From positions 124,001 through 188,000 of the forward strand of contig NZ_JAKREV010000002.1 in NCBI RefSeq assembly GCF_022664465.1: DNA of 64,000 nt, written 5' to 3'. The position numbers and the translations under genes are program-made. A model generated the notes under the pieces. That model was not told the DNA's origin. It saw only the letters and a program-made list of their open reading frames with translations, and did not search any database. Source of the DNA: Sphingomonas hankookensis. Its GTDB lineage: Bacteria > Pseudomonadota > Alphaproteobacteria > Sphingomonadales > Sphingomonadaceae. This document shows positions 18,235 through 27,771 of this stretch, piece after piece (positions within the stretch are counted from its first letter, which is position 1; each line of letters begins with the position of its first letter).

Positions 18235-19476
18235 TTGGCCAAGCACTATAGCGCGCTGGGGCTAGCTGCCCCCTTTATCGCCCGTAGCTCCTCCTTCGAG
18301 CGCGGGATCGACATTGCAGAGCGCCGACCGGTCGAACCGGTCACGCTCGTTCGCCCGCACGCCGCAGCGCGCGCCGCCCGATTCTTCGTCGAGAAGTTTC
18401 CGGGACGCTCGATGTATGCGGTAAAGGCGAATCCGTCGCCCGACCTGCTCCGCGTCCTGTGGGATAACGGCATCGAACATTACGACACCGCGTCGATTGG
18501 CGAAGTGCGCCTGGTGAAAGCGACGCTGCCGGAAGCGATCTGCCACTTCATGCACCCGATCAAGGCGCCGGAAGCGATTGCCGAAGCCTATTTCGAGCAT
18601 GGCGTGCGGACCTTCTCGCTCGACAGCATGGACGAACTGCACAAGATCGAACGCGCGACCAAGGGCGCGACCGACATGACGCTGTGCGTGCGGATGCGCG
18701 TGTCGTCCGAATATGCGAAGCTCTCGCTCGGCTCGAAGTTTGGCGTAGGCCAGGCGGAGGCCAAGGAACTGCTGATGGCGACCCGCCAGGTCGCCGATGC
18801 GCTGGGCATCTGCTTCCATGTCGGCAGCCAGACCATGTCGCCCGACGCCTATGCCAACGCGATGGAGCGCGTCCGCGCCGCCATCGTCGAAGCGGGCGTC
18901 ACGGTCGACGTGATCGATGTCGGCGGCGGCTTCCCGTCGCGCTATCCGGGTATGACCCCGCCGCCGCTGGAGCGTTTCTTCGAAACGATCCACCGCGCGT
19001 TCGAAAGCCTGCCGATCAGCTATTCGGCCGAGCTGTGGGCCGAACCCGGCCGCTCGCTGTGCGCCGAATATGCCTCGGTCGTCGTCCGCGTCGAACATCG
19101 CCGCGGGGCCGAGCTGTTCATCAACGACGGTGCCTATGGCTCGCTGTTCGATGCGGCGCATATCGGCTGGAAATATCCGGTGCAGCTGCTGCGGCAGCCG
19201 GAATCGGACGCGCGCGATATGGACTTCAGCTTCTGGGGTCCGACCTGCGACGATATCGACCAGATGAAGGGCCCGTTCCCGCTTCCGGCCGATACCCGCA
19301 GCGGCGATTATTTCGAGATCGGGATGCTCGGCGCCTATGGCTCGGCCATGCGTACCGCGTTCAACGGCTTCGGCAACGGCGAGACCGTCGTGACCGACGA
19401 CGAGCCGATGGAGTCGATGTACATCGAACTCGAACCGCTGCCGGCGTTCGTTTCGAACAACGTCGTCAAGCTGTAA
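18235..19476 (+). CDS. type III PLP decarboxylase (ornithine/lysine decarboxylase-like)
   Basis: A 413-residue alanine-racemase-fold decarboxylase. The PLP Lys is Lys64 in MYAVKANPSPDLL; HVGSQ, the GGGFPSRYPG phosphate loop, EPGRSL and the active-site Cys of WGPTCDDID are all present, matching eukaryote-like ornithine decarboxylase and lysine/ornithine decarboxylases. It is smaller than arginine decarboxylase SpeA. The following gene is a deoxyhypusine-synthase homologue, so I infer putrescine supply for homospermidine. Start: TTG at 18235 chosen on its ribosome binding site; ATG at 18205 would add 10 residues. Confidence 0.88.
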   Translation: MAKHYSALGLAAPFIARSSSFERGIDIAERRPVEPVTLVRPHAAARAARFFVEKFPGRSMYAVKANPSPDLLRVLWDNGIEHYDTASIGEVRLVKATLPEAICHFMHPIKAPEAIAEAYFEHGVRTFSLDSMDELHKIERATKGATDMTLCVRMRVSSEYAKLSLGSKFGVGQAEAKELLMATRQVADALGICFHVGSQTMSPDAYANAMERVRAAIVEAGVTVDVIDVGGGFPSRYPGMTPPPLERFFETIHRAFESLPISYSAELWAEPGRSLCAEYASVVVRVEHRRGAELFINDGAYGSLFDAAHIGWKYPVQLLRQPESDARDMDFSFWGPTCDDIDQMKGPFPLPADTRSGDYFEIGMLGAYGSAMRTAFNGFGNGETVVTDDEPMESMYIELEPLPAFVSNNVVKL

Positions 19477-19502
19477 CCACTTCATTCTAACCAGCCACCT
19501 CC

Positions 19503-19528
19503 CCCCTTCCCGTATCTGACGGGAGGGG
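19503..19528. terminator. hairpin after the decarboxylase gene
   Basis: CCCCTTCCCG-tatctga-CGGGAGGGG forms a stem with one mismatch between the decarboxylase and the deoxyhypusine-synthase-like gene. It resembles half of the TCCTCCCC-family repeats and could attenuate read-through between the two polyamine genes. Confidence 0.4.
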
Positions 19529-19661
19529 CCGGGGGTGGGCTTTGCATGGTTTTGCCGCTATGCGACCGCCATCGGCTCCTCCCGGCTTTTCGGGCAGGAG
19601 GCCAAACCGGGTTTCCGCGTCCCCATAACGACGACGGCTTATCGATGATGATGGGACCATC

Positions 19662-20729
19662 ATGACCGACACGACGATCAACGATACCCGCCCAAATGAC
19701 CTGCGGAAGGCCGAACTGCTTTCGACCACCGTCGAGCATGTCGACATCACCAAGTTCGACGCCCGCCCGATCATCGACGCCATGGGCAAGATGAGCTTCA
19801 CCAGCCGCGACCTCGCGCGCGCCACCCGCATCTACAACCAGATGCTGGAGGACAAGGACTGCTCGATCTTCCTCGTGATCGCCGGGTCGACCTCGGCCGG
19901 CGGCTGCATGGACCTCTATGCCGAACTGCTGCGCTCGAACATGATCGACGGCGTCGTCGCGACCGGCGCTTCGATCGTCGACATGGATTTCTTCGAAGGG
20001 CTGGGCCACAAGCATTATCAGGCGCTGGAAATCCCCGACGACAATACGCTGCGCTCGCTCTACATCGACCGCATCTACGACACCTACATCGACGAAGAGC
20101 AGCTGCAGGATTGCGACCACACCATCGGTGAGATCGCCAATTCGCTCGAGCCGAAGGCCTATTCGTCGCGCGCCTTCATCCGCGAGATGGGCAAGTACCT
20201 GTCGGAGCACGGCAAGAAGGAAAACAGCCTCGTCAAGCTCGCCTACGAGCATGACGTGCCGATCTTCTGCCCGGCGTTCGTCGACAGCTCGGCCGGCTTC
20301 GGTCTGGTCAAGCACCAGGTCGACCGCGCGAAGGAAGGCAAGCCGTACATGGTGCTCGACGCCATCGCCGACTTCCGCGAACTGACCGACATCAAGATCA
20401 AGGCGGGCACCACCGGCCTGCTGATGATCGGCGGCGGCGTGCCGAAGAACTTCATCCAGGACACCGTCGTCTGCGCCGAAATCCTCGGTCACGACGATGT
20501 CGAGATGCACAAGTACGCGGTGCAGATTACCGTCGCCGACGTCCGCGACGGCGCCTGCTCGTCCTCGACGCTGAAGGAAGCGGCCAGCTGGGGGAAGGTC
20601 GACACCGCGCTCGAACAGATGGTCTTTGCCGAAGCCGGTTCGGTCATGCCGCTGCTGGCGTCGGACGCCTATCACCGCGGCGCGTGGAAGAACCGCACCA
20701 AGCGCGCCTTCGGCAAGATGTTCGACTGA
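19662..20729 (+). CDS. deoxyhypusine synthase-like protein, probable homospermidine synthase
   Basis: A 355-residue homologue of deoxyhypusine synthase. Bacteria have no eIF5A, and bacterial members are linked to polyamine synthesis: homospermidine from putrescine/spermidine, or bis-guanidino-azanonane from agmatine. The NAD-binding GGGVPKNF loop (257-264) and the catalytic enamine Lys312 in EAASWGK are intact. It lies 185 bp after an ornithine-decarboxylase-like gene on the same strand. Because strict-sense Sphingomonas accumulates sym-homospermidine, homospermidine synthase is my best guess, but the alternative product cannot be excluded. Confidence 0.85.
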   Translation: MTDTTINDTRPNDLRKAELLSTTVEHVDITKFDARPIIDAMGKMSFTSRDLARATRIYNQMLEDKDCSIFLVIAGSTSAGGCMDLYAELLRSNMIDGVVATGASIVDMDFFEGLGHKHYQALEIPDDNTLRSLYIDRIYDTYIDEEQLQDCDHTIGEIANSLEPKAYSSRAFIREMGKYLSEHGKKENSLVKLAYEHDVPIFCPAFVDSSAGFGLVKHQVDRAKEGKPYMVLDAIADFRELTDIKIKAGTTGLLMIGGGVPKNFIQDTVVCAEILGHDDVEMHKYAVQITVADVRDGACSSSTLKEAASWGKVDTALEQMVFAEAGSVMPLLASDAYHRGAWKNRTKRAFGKMFD

Positions 20730-20836
20730 TCCTTCGGACAGCGACGAAACGGAAGCGGCGGGGGAGCGATCCTCCGCCGTTTCTGCATGGGGCGCCAACG
20801 CCATCGCCACATTCGCCAAACCATCTCCGGCATACA

Positions 20837-20919
20837 CGTCACCCCAGCGCAGGCTGGGGTCTCGCTGTGGCGGATGCCGCGGGTTCCACGGGGAGACCCC
20901 AGCCTGCGCTGGGGTGACG
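20837..20919. repeat. dispersed palindrome, CGTCACCCCAGC family, copy 1
   Basis: Two exact 27-nt arms (20837-20863 and 20893-20919) are inverted repeats, beginning CGTCACCCCAGCGCAGG and ending CCTGCGCTGGGGTGACG, each arm being itself a hairpin. It lies in the gap after the deoxyhypusine-synthase-like gene. Confidence 0.85.
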
Positions 20920-21017
20920 GTCGTGGCGAGTGAAGGGGGCAGGCCGCAAATTCCTACCTTCCTCCCGACGCTTGCCGCCGTTACGCTCCGCGCCATAACG
21001 AACGGGGAGCGGACCAT

Positions 21018-21983
21018 ATGATCGACCGGCGGACTATATTGGGCGCGGCCATGGCATTACCGATGGCCAAGGCCACCGCAGCACAGGCCCCCGCGCCGTC
21101 CGGCCCCGAAACCCTTACCCCGTGGCCGCCGCGCGAACATTTCCGCCTCTGGCCCGGCAAAGCGCCCGGTGCGCAGGCGAAGCTGCCGACCTATGCCCCG
21201 TCGATGAACGGCCGGCCCGGCATGCGCGAACTCTGGCTGCGTGGCGTGTCCGATCCGGTCGTCGGCGTCTTCCGCCCGGCCAGGCCCAACGGCACCGCCG
21301 TCCTCTCGATCCCCGGCGGCGGCTATGGCTTCGTCTCGATCGAGAATGAGGGGATCGACGTCGCCAAGGCGCTGAACCCCGCCGGCATCACCGTCTTCGC
21401 GCTCGCCTATCGCCTGCCCGGCGAAGGCTGGACCGACCAGCAGGACGTGCCGCTACAGGATGCCCAACGCGCGATGCGGCTCATTCGCGCCAACGCCGCG
21501 CGCTACGGCATCGATCCGGCAAAGCTCGGCGCCTGTGGCTTTTCGGCGGGCGGGCACCTCGCTGGCTCGCTGACCGTCGCCCATGACGACCGTGTCTATC
21601 CGCCGATCGACGCCGCCGACCGGCAATCGGCACGCCCCGCGTTCACCGGCCTCGTCTACCCGGTCACCAATATCGGCGCGATAAACCGCGGCGGCGCCGG
21701 CCAGCCCGATGGCCCGATGACCGTCTATCGGCGCTACGATATCCCCGCCCGCGTGACGGCGCAGACCCCGCCGGTCTTCCTCGCCCATTCGGTCGACGAT
21801 CCCGTTTGCCCGGTCGACCAGTCGCTCGACATGCTCGCCGCCTGCCGCCGCGCCAAGGTGCCGGTCGAGGCGCATCTGTTCGAACAGGGTGGCCATGGCT
21901 ATGGTGCGCTCCACGCCCCGATCGACAGCCCGCAACGCGCATGGACCGACCTGTTCATCCGCTGGATCGGCCAGCGCAAGTAG
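21018..21983 (+). CDS. exported alpha/beta hydrolase (acetyl/xylan esterase-like)
   Basis: A 321-residue secreted esterase. The N-terminus MIDRRTILGAAMALPMAKATAAQA has a twin-arginine-like signal. The lipase/esterase pattern includes the oxyanion segment IPGGGYGF near residue 100, the nucleophile elbow GFSAGG with Ser176, DDPVCPV for the acid, and GGHGYG for the His. This is the BD-FAE/endoxylanase-associated esterase group, often acting on acetylated plant polysaccharides. It stands between two palindromic repeats and has no obvious operon partner. Confidence 0.82.
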   Translation: MIDRRTILGAAMALPMAKATAAQAPAPSGPETLTPWPPREHFRLWPGKAPGAQAKLPTYAPSMNGRPGMRELWLRGVSDPVVGVFRPARPNGTAVLSIPGGGYGFVSIENEGIDVAKALNPAGITVFALAYRLPGEGWTDQQDVPLQDAQRAMRLIRANAARYGIDPAKLGACGFSAGGHLAGSLTVAHDDRVYPPIDAADRQSARPAFTGLVYPVTNIGAINRGGAGQPDGPMTVYRRYDIPARVTAQTPPVFLAHSVDDPVCPVDQSLDMLAACRRAKVPVEAHLFEQGGHGYGALHAPIDSPQRAWTDLFIRWIGQRK

Positions 21984-22011
21984 CGCTGTCCTACACGCCT
22001 CCTACCCAATA

Positions 22012-22094
22012 CGTCACCCCAGCGAAGGCTGGGGTCTCCCGGTAATAGCGCAGCACATCAACCGGGAGAGACCCCAGCCTTCGCTGGGGTGACG
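22012..22094. repeat. dispersed palindrome, CGTCACCCCAGC family, copy 2
   Basis: Arms CGTCACCCCAGCGAAGGCTGGGGTCTC and its reverse complement flank a short centre (ggtaatagcgcagcacatcaa). It sits between the convergent esterase and XrtA-associated amidotransferase genes. Confidence 0.85.
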
Positions 22095-22162
22095 ACCAAC
22101 GGAAAGAGGAGGACACCAAGCGCACGAACAGCCCACGAGTGTGAACTTAGTGAACTTTGGCC

Positions 22163-24049
22163 TCAGCCGAACAGCCGCCGGGCGCTGCGCTCCAGCATCA
22201 CCAGCTGCCACAGCGTCCGACCATGCTCCGCCCGACCGGCGCGGTGCTCGGCCGCCAGCCGCTCGACGGCATGCGGGTCGAACCACGTCGCCAGCACCGG
22301 CGACCGCGCCAGCGCCGCCGCCTCGTCGGCCAAGGCCCCACGGAACCACGCGCTGACCGGCGTCACGAACCCCATTTTCGGCCGATACAGGATTTCGCGC
22401 GGCAGCCACGGCTCCAGCGCCTTTTTCATCAGCCACTTGCCCTCGCCGCCCCGCAGCCGCAGCTTGGCCGGCAGCGTCGCGCAGAACTCGATCAGCCGGT
22501 GGTCGAGCAACGGCTCGCGCGCCTCCAGCGCCACCGCCATGCTGGTCCGGTCGACCTTGGTCAGGATATCGCCCGGCAACCAGTGCCGGAAATCGGCATA
22601 TTGTGCGCGGTCCAGCCCGTCGCGTGCCGGCGCAGCGCGCATGGTGGCGACATAGCGTTCCTCGCCGCGATACCCGCCCAGCTGCCGCGCCATTGCCGCT
22701 CCGTACAGCCCCTGACGCACCGCCGGCGTCGTCACCCCGACCGCTCGTGCATAAGCCTCGTCGCCATCCTGCGCCAACGCCAGCAGCGTCGTCTTGGCGC
22801 GGAACGGCCGCGGCGCCCAATCGGCCTTGGGATAGACGTCGCCCAATGCCCCGAACACCGGCTCGCGCAGCCCCGGCGGCAACAGCGAGCGCACCCGCTC
22901 CTCCGCGGCATGGAATTTGTACCGCCGATATCCGGCCAGCGCCTCGTCCGCGCCGTCGCCTGACAGCGCCACCGTCACCCGCTCGCGGGCCAGCGCGCAC
23001 ACCTGATAGGTCGCCAGCGCCGATGCGTCGGCAAAAGGTTCATCGAACGCCGCGACCAGCGTGTCGATCAGCGCGAAGTCGTCCGACGCGACCGTCCGCA
23101 CCGCATGGTCGGTGGCGAAACGCTTCGCCACCAGCCCGGCCGGCCCGCGCTCGTCATGGCCCGCTTCCTCGAACCCGATGGTGCAGGTCTGCACCGGCGC
23201 GCGGCTCGCCTCCGCCATCAGCGCGACGACCGCCGACGAATCGACCCCGCCCGACAGGAACGCGCCCAGCGGCACGTCGGCGACCATCCGCGACCGCACC
23301 CCCTCGCGCATCCGCTCGACCAGTTCGGCCTGCAGATCGCGGGTGCTGCCCCGTGCCCGGTTCGAGAAATCGATATCCCACCACTGCACCGGCTGCGGCA
23401 CGCTCCGCCCGCGCTCGATCAGCAGGAAATGCCCCGCCGGCAGCTTCTTCACGCCCGCCACGATACAGGCGTCGTCGGGTACATAGCCCAACGCCATATA
23501 ATCCTCGATCGCCGCGACATCGGGCGTCCGCCGCACCATCGGATGTGCCAGCAGGCCCTTCAGCTCCGACGCGAACGCCACCGCACCATCCGCCAGCTCG
23601 ACATAGTGGAGCGGCTTCACCCCCATCCGGTCGCGCGCGACGAACAACGCCTGACGACCGGCGTCATAGATGGCGAAGGCGAACATCCCGTTCAGCCGCG
23701 CCAGCATATCCGGCCCCCACGCGGCCCAGGCATGGAGCAAGACCTCGGTATCGCCCTGCGTCCGGAACACCGCACCCTTGCCCCGCAGTTCGGCGCGCAG
23801 TTCGGCGAAGTTGTAGATTTCGCCGTTGAAGGTGATGACGACCTGTTCGCCCGGCAACGCCATCGGCTGCGGGCTGCCGCCGACGTCGATGATCGACAGC
23901 CGGCGATGGCCGAGCCCGACGCCCAGCGCGGTCCATACCCCCGACCCGTCGGGGCCGCGATGCGCCTGTACATCGGTCATGGCGACGATCCGCGCCGAAT
24001 CGATCGGCTTGGGGTTGGTCGGGTGGAACAGCCCGGCGATACCGCACAT
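22163..24049 (-). CDS. XrtA/PEP-CTERM-associated amidotransferase (asparagine synthase-like)
   Basis: A 628-residue class II glutamine amidotransferase with an asparagine-synthetase C-terminal domain. Cys2 of MCGIAGLF is the glutaminase nucleophile; the ATP-pyrophosphatase P-loop is LSGGVDSSA near residue 260. Members of this family in exosortase loci (TIGR03108) are thought to amidate a sugar or sugar-linked group of the exopolysaccharide rather than make asparagine. It is the last gene of the ATPase-to-amidotransferase operon and starts 1 bp after the xrtA stop. Confidence 0.9.
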   Translation of the reverse strand: MCGIAGLFHPTNPKPIDSARIVAMTDVQAHRGPDGSGVWTALGVGLGHRRLSIIDVGGSPQPMALPGEQVVITFNGEIYNFAELRAELRGKGAVFRTQGDTEVLLHAWAAWGPDMLARLNGMFAFAIYDAGRQALFVARDRMGVKPLHYVELADGAVAFASELKGLLAHPMVRRTPDVAAIEDYMALGYVPDDACIVAGVKKLPAGHFLLIERGRSVPQPVQWWDIDFSNRARGSTRDLQAELVERMREGVRSRMVADVPLGAFLSGGVDSSAVVALMAEASRAPVQTCTIGFEEAGHDERGPAGLVAKRFATDHAVRTVASDDFALIDTLVAAFDEPFADASALATYQVCALARERVTVALSGDGADEALAGYRRYKFHAAEERVRSLLPPGLREPVFGALGDVYPKADWAPRPFRAKTTLLALAQDGDEAYARAVGVTTPAVRQGLYGAAMARQLGGYRGEERYVATMRAAPARDGLDRAQYADFRHWLPGDILTKVDRTSMAVALEAREPLLDHRLIEFCATLPAKLRLRGGEGKWLMKKALEPWLPREILYRPKMGFVTPVSAWFRGALADEAAALARSPVLATWFDPHAVERLAAEHRAGRAEHGRTLWQLVMLERSARRLFG

Positions 24050-24050
24050 G

Positions 24051-25568
24051 TTACTGCATCCCCGCCGCGCGGTCGGCGATCCGGTCGATCGGCCCCGCCG
24101 CCGCCACGAAATCGGCGATCGCCTGCCGTGGATCATGCCCGTCCCGGCGCGCCGACAGCAACACCGCGACGCCGCGCTGCGGCCCGCCCAGCAGCTTCGC
24201 TTTTAACGTCTCCAGCTTCACCCGGTCGGCGCTGCCAGTGGTGGTCGATCCGATGCGGTACCAGGTCGCGACCTCGCGCTCGACCGGGCCGGGCGCGGCC
24301 ATGCGCAGCGTGGCGCTGCCCGCGATCGGCGCGGTGTCGGCGATCCGCACCCAGCGGTCGTTTTCGCGGATCGCACCCTGTCCGAACCCTACCAACTCAT
24401 GCCCCTCGCCCTGCGATCCATAGACCGCGACGACCATGTCGACGCTGCGTCCCCGGCCATCCCCATAGCGCCCGATCAGGAAATGGTCAGCGCCCGGATA
24501 GTTCGGCACCCAAGGCTCGCCGTCGACCGCGATCCGCTGCCACCCCGGCACGCTGGGTAGCTCGATCCGCGCCGGCAGCGCCTGCACCCGCCGGTCGATG
24601 ACCCAGCCCCATCCGGCAAACCCGACCGCAACTGCCAGCACCGCTGCCGCAGCCATCGACCGGTCTGCCCCGCGCATCGGCGTCGCCTGCACCGCCGCGA
24701 CATCGAACCACGGCGCATCCGGATCGCGGTCGAACCAGCGCCACCCGATCGCCAGCACCGCCGCCATCGTCAGCGCAAAGAAGACCCAGCCATAGACGAT
24801 ATGGTCGAACCCGGTCGCCGCCTCGACCGAGGTCAGATGCGCGGCATAGATCGTGCCCGCCGCCCGCACTCCGTTCGCCAGCACCGGCACCACCAGCGCC
24901 AGTGCCATGAACGCCGCCCGCCGACCCCATGCGACGTAACAGACATTGGCGACCAGCGCGCCGTACGCGACCATGGCGATGACGAACTTCGACCCCGAAC
25001 ACGCCTCCGCCACTTCGAAATAGCCGTTGGGGATGGTGATCAGCACCCCGTCGACCGCCGCCGGTACGCCCAGCGCGTGCAGGATCGGCATGGTCAGCGA
25101 CACCGTCGCCGCCTGCAACCATGGTTCGAGGAAGTCGCCGAACGGGACGAGGAACGCCATATAGGCCAGCGGAAATGCCAGCCCGCGCGCCACCCGCGCG
25201 CCCAGCAGCGTGACGACCGCCCCCTGCAGCAGCAGCACCAGCCCGGCATGGCGGAACAGCGCCACCGCCGCCGCCTCCCCGACCAGCCACACCGCACCAC
25301 CGGTCGCGACGATCGCCAGCCCCGGCCACCACGCCTGCGGGGTCAACTGCGCCAGCTCACGCCGCCGCTGCCACACCAGCCAGCCGATGATCGGCGGGAC
25401 GAACAGGCAATGGCCATAGGTGGTCGAATTCCACCAGATATCGGCCATGTCGCCGACATCGCGGTGGAAGATCGCGAGCAACGCCGCCCAAGCTCCGCCG
25501 AGCGCCAGCAACGACCGCCGCCACGCCGGATCGGCCGTCACCGGCCGCTCGATCGCGATGCTGGTCAT
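24051..25568 (-). CDS. xrtA: exosortase A with fused EpsI domain
   Basis: A 505-residue polytopic inner-membrane protein that recognises and is thought to cleave PEP-CTERM signals. The conserved triad is present: Cys190 in EACSGSKF, Arg235 in NGVRAAGT and His256 in GFDHIVYGW. About eight hydrophobic helices fill residues 15-275. The C-terminal 200 residues form the periplasmic EpsI domain (VDMVVAVYGSQGEGHEL, about 300-505), which in many bacteria is a separate gene. Its start overlaps the stop of the glycosyltransferase gene (ATGA). Confidence 0.95.
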   Translation of the reverse strand: MTSIAIERPVTADPAWRRSLLALGGAWAALLAIFHRDVGDMADIWWNSTTYGHCLFVPPIIGWLVWQRRRELAQLTPQAWWPGLAIVATGGAVWLVGEAAAVALFRHAGLVLLLQGAVVTLLGARVARGLAFPLAYMAFLVPFGDFLEPWLQAATVSLTMPILHALGVPAAVDGVLITIPNGYFEVAEACSGSKFVIAMVAYGALVANVCYVAWGRRAAFMALALVVPVLANGVRAAGTIYAAHLTSVEAATGFDHIVYGWVFFALTMAAVLAIGWRWFDRDPDAPWFDVAAVQATPMRGADRSMAAAAVLAVAVGFAGWGWVIDRRVQALPARIELPSVPGWQRIAVDGEPWVPNYPGADHFLIGRYGDGRGRSVDMVVAVYGSQGEGHELVGFGQGAIRENDRWVRIADTAPIAGSATLRMAAPGPVEREVATWYRIGSTTTGSADRVKLETLKAKLLGGPQRGVAVLLSARRDGHDPRQAIADFVAAAGPIDRIADRAAGMQ

Positions 25569-26722
25569 GCCAGACCCATCAGCCCGGCCAGCGGCGCCAG
25601 CCGCGCGTCCCAGCCATAGCGCGCGATCGTCCGCGCCCGTGCCGCCGCACCCAGCGCCGCCGCTCCTGCCGGATCACCCAGCACCGCGGCAATCTCACGC
25701 GCGAACCCCGCCGCATCGCCGGCAACCCGGATCGTGCCGTCGTGATCGATCCCCTCGGCCGCCGCCGTCGACGCCACCACCGGCCGCGCCATCGCCATCG
25801 CCTCCAGCACCTTGTTCTGGATACCGCGCGCCAGCAGCAGCGGGGCGACCACCACCGCCGCCGCGGCGATCCAGCCACGCACGTCGGCGACCTCGCCGGT
25901 CACGATCACCCGCTCGCCCGCCAGCGCCCGCACCGCCGCCGCCGGCGCTCGCCCGACGATCGCAAACCGCGCGTCCGGCAGCAGCGGCAGCACCTCGCCC
26001 ACGAACCAGCGCACCGCATCGATATTCGGCCGATAGTCCATCTGCCCGGTAAAGACGATCAGCGGCCCTGCCTCGGCCACCGGCCTGACCATCGCCGGGT
26101 CGAAGAAATGGGTATCGATCCCGTTTTCGATCGCGAACACCGCGTCGTCCTCGGCGTCGCCCCTAAACAGCGCCGCCTCCGCCTCGCTCACCAGCAACGT
26201 CGCGACCGCGCGGTCGGCGATCTCGCGCTCGAACCGGCCAAGCAACTGCGCCTCGCGCCGCATCATCCAGCGCATCGGCCCACGTGCATCATCGGCATAG
26301 GCCGCGAACTTCGCCGAATCCATGTCGACGAAGTCCATCACGAACCGCGCATCGACCGGCAGATACTGCGCCATCTGCCCCGAATAGACATAGACCGCGT
26401 CATAGCGCCGCTCGCCCAGCAGCCGCGCCACCGCCGCGCGCATCGCCGGGCTGTCGAACGCCGCCTCCGACACCGTCCGCCCGCTCGCCAGCGCTTCCAT
26501 CGCTGCGCGCGCATTCCCCTTGCGTCGCGGCAACACCGCCGCACTCGCGCACCATTGGCGCAGCGCGTCGCCATGGCCCAGGTCGCGCGGATCGTCGGCA
26601 AAGCTCGCCAGATGCACCCGCCCCAGCGTCGACAGATGCCGCATCACATGGTGGCTGCGCACCTTGTCGCCACGATCGGGGGGATAGGGAACGCGGTGGG
26701 CGAGGAGCAGGATCTCGCTCAC
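25565..26722 (-). CDS. XrtA-associated group 1 glycosyltransferase (TIGR03087-like)
   Basis: A 385-residue GT-B glycosyltransferase. The N-terminus SEILLLAHRVPYPPDRGDKVRS and the C-terminal nucleotide-sugar region (FTGQMDYRPNIDAVRWFV, then LLLARGIQNKVLEAMAMARPVVAS) match the exosortase-associated sugar transferase family. It should add a sugar to the lipid-linked exopolysaccharide unit on the cytoplasmic side. The GTG start overlaps the TGA of the FemAB gene. Confidence 0.9.
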   Translation of the reverse strand: MSEILLLAHRVPYPPDRGDKVRSHHVMRHLSTLGRVHLASFADDPRDLGHGDALRQWCASAAVLPRRKGNARAAMEALASGRTVSEAAFDSPAMRAAVARLLGERRYDAVYVYSGQMAQYLPVDARFVMDFVDMDSAKFAAYADDARGPMRWMMRREAQLLGRFEREIADRAVATLLVSEAEAALFRGDAEDDAVFAIENGIDTHFFDPAMVRPVAEAGPLIVFTGQMDYRPNIDAVRWFVGEVLPLLPDARFAIVGRAPAAAVRALAGERVIVTGEVADVRGWIAAAAVVVAPLLLARGIQNKVLEAMAMARPVVASTAAAEGIDHDGTIRVAGDAAGFAREIAAVLGDPAGAAALGAAARARTIARYGWDARLAPLAGLMGLA

Positions 26723-27771
26723 CCCAGCCCCTTCGCGATGAACGGCCCGACCCGATTGGCGACCGCGACCGGCAGCTTCTGCCACGCCGCGATCTTCAGC
26801 CGGTATTTGGGGTTGAGCGGACTCGCATCGCGTGGGCGCTCGCCATCGGCGGTCCAGGTCGGATAGCCCAGCGGCGTGGCCATAAAGCCCCAATTCTTCT
26901 TGTACGCCGCCGGCCCGGTCCCGACCTTCGACCGCCCGAAATCGAACGCGCTGCAACCCCGCTGCCGGGCGTGGCGCATCAGTTCGAAATACATCCGCTC
27001 ATTGGCACGCAATCCCCGCGCCGCCGCGGTACCCCCGCCCCAATAGGGATAGACGGTCCCCCGCCAATAGACCGACAGCACGCTCGCCACCGCCACCCCG
27101 CCATGCCGCACGGTCAGCACATCGGCGTCCTCACCGAACCGCGCGATCACCTCCGCGAACAGCCGCCGCGGAAACACCGGCGTGCCGAGGTTGCGCACCG
27201 ACGTACCATAGACATGGAAATGCTCGGCCAGCGCCGCCTTGTCGCGCCCGACCACGATCTCGAACGGTTCGGCCAGCGCCTTGCGGACGTCGGCGCGCTG
27301 CTTGCGCGGGATCGCCAGCAACTCGGCATCATCGTCACTCGCCAGCGCCCGGACGAACCCGACATAACGCGTATCGTCCCACGTCCAGCCGTCGCCCTCG
27401 ATCGGCCTGCCGCCGCGCATCTCGATCGTCGGGCAGCCAAGCGCGCGCGCCGTCTCAACCGCCGATGCCGCCAGCACCCGCGCGGCGTCCGGATCGGACG
27501 TCAGGATACCGCCGCCAACCCCGAACCCGGTCGATACCAACGCCGCCCCGAACAGCGGCGAGCGCACCTGCGTCAACGGCACCAGCCCGGTCAGCTCACC
27601 GCCTGCCTCGGCCAGCAGCATGCGAAACCCCTGCCCGCACCCCGCCGCCGTCGCCTCGCCCCAGACCGGCAAATGAAACGGTGTCCCATCGGGCTGCGCC
27701 GCCACGAACGCGGCGATCCGCGCCCGCTCGCCTGCATCCTCCAACCGGGCCTGCCGAACGGTCGGCGTCAC
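26719..27771 (-). CDS. XrtA-associated FemAB-like acyltransferase (TIGR03019-like)
   Basis: A 350-residue GNAT-fold protein of the FemAB group. It has the family segments IPRKQRADVRKAL (about 155-170), GTVYPYWGGGTAAARGLRANERMYFELM (about 250-280) and FDFGRSKVGTGPAAYKKNWGF. Cell-wall FemAB enzymes transfer amino acids from aminoacyl-tRNA; the substrate in exosortase loci is unknown, perhaps an aminoacyl or acyl decoration of the polysaccharide. The GTG start overlaps the deacetylase stop. Confidence 0.9.
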   Translation of the reverse strand: MTPTVRQARLEDAGERARIAAFVAAQPDGTPFHLPVWGEATAAGCGQGFRMLLAEAGGELTGLVPLTQVRSPLFGAALVSTGFGVGGGILTSDPDAARVLAASAVETARALGCPTIEMRGGRPIEGDGWTWDDTRYVGFVRALASDDDAELLAIPRKQRADVRKALAEPFEIVVGRDKAALAEHFHVYGTSVRNLGTPVFPRRLFAEVIARFGEDADVLTVRHGGVAVASVLSVYWRGTVYPYWGGGTAAARGLRANERMYFELMRHARQRGCSAFDFGRSKVGTGPAAYKKNWGFMATPLGYPTWTADGERPRDASPLNPKYRLKIAAWQKLPVAVANRVGPFIAKGLG

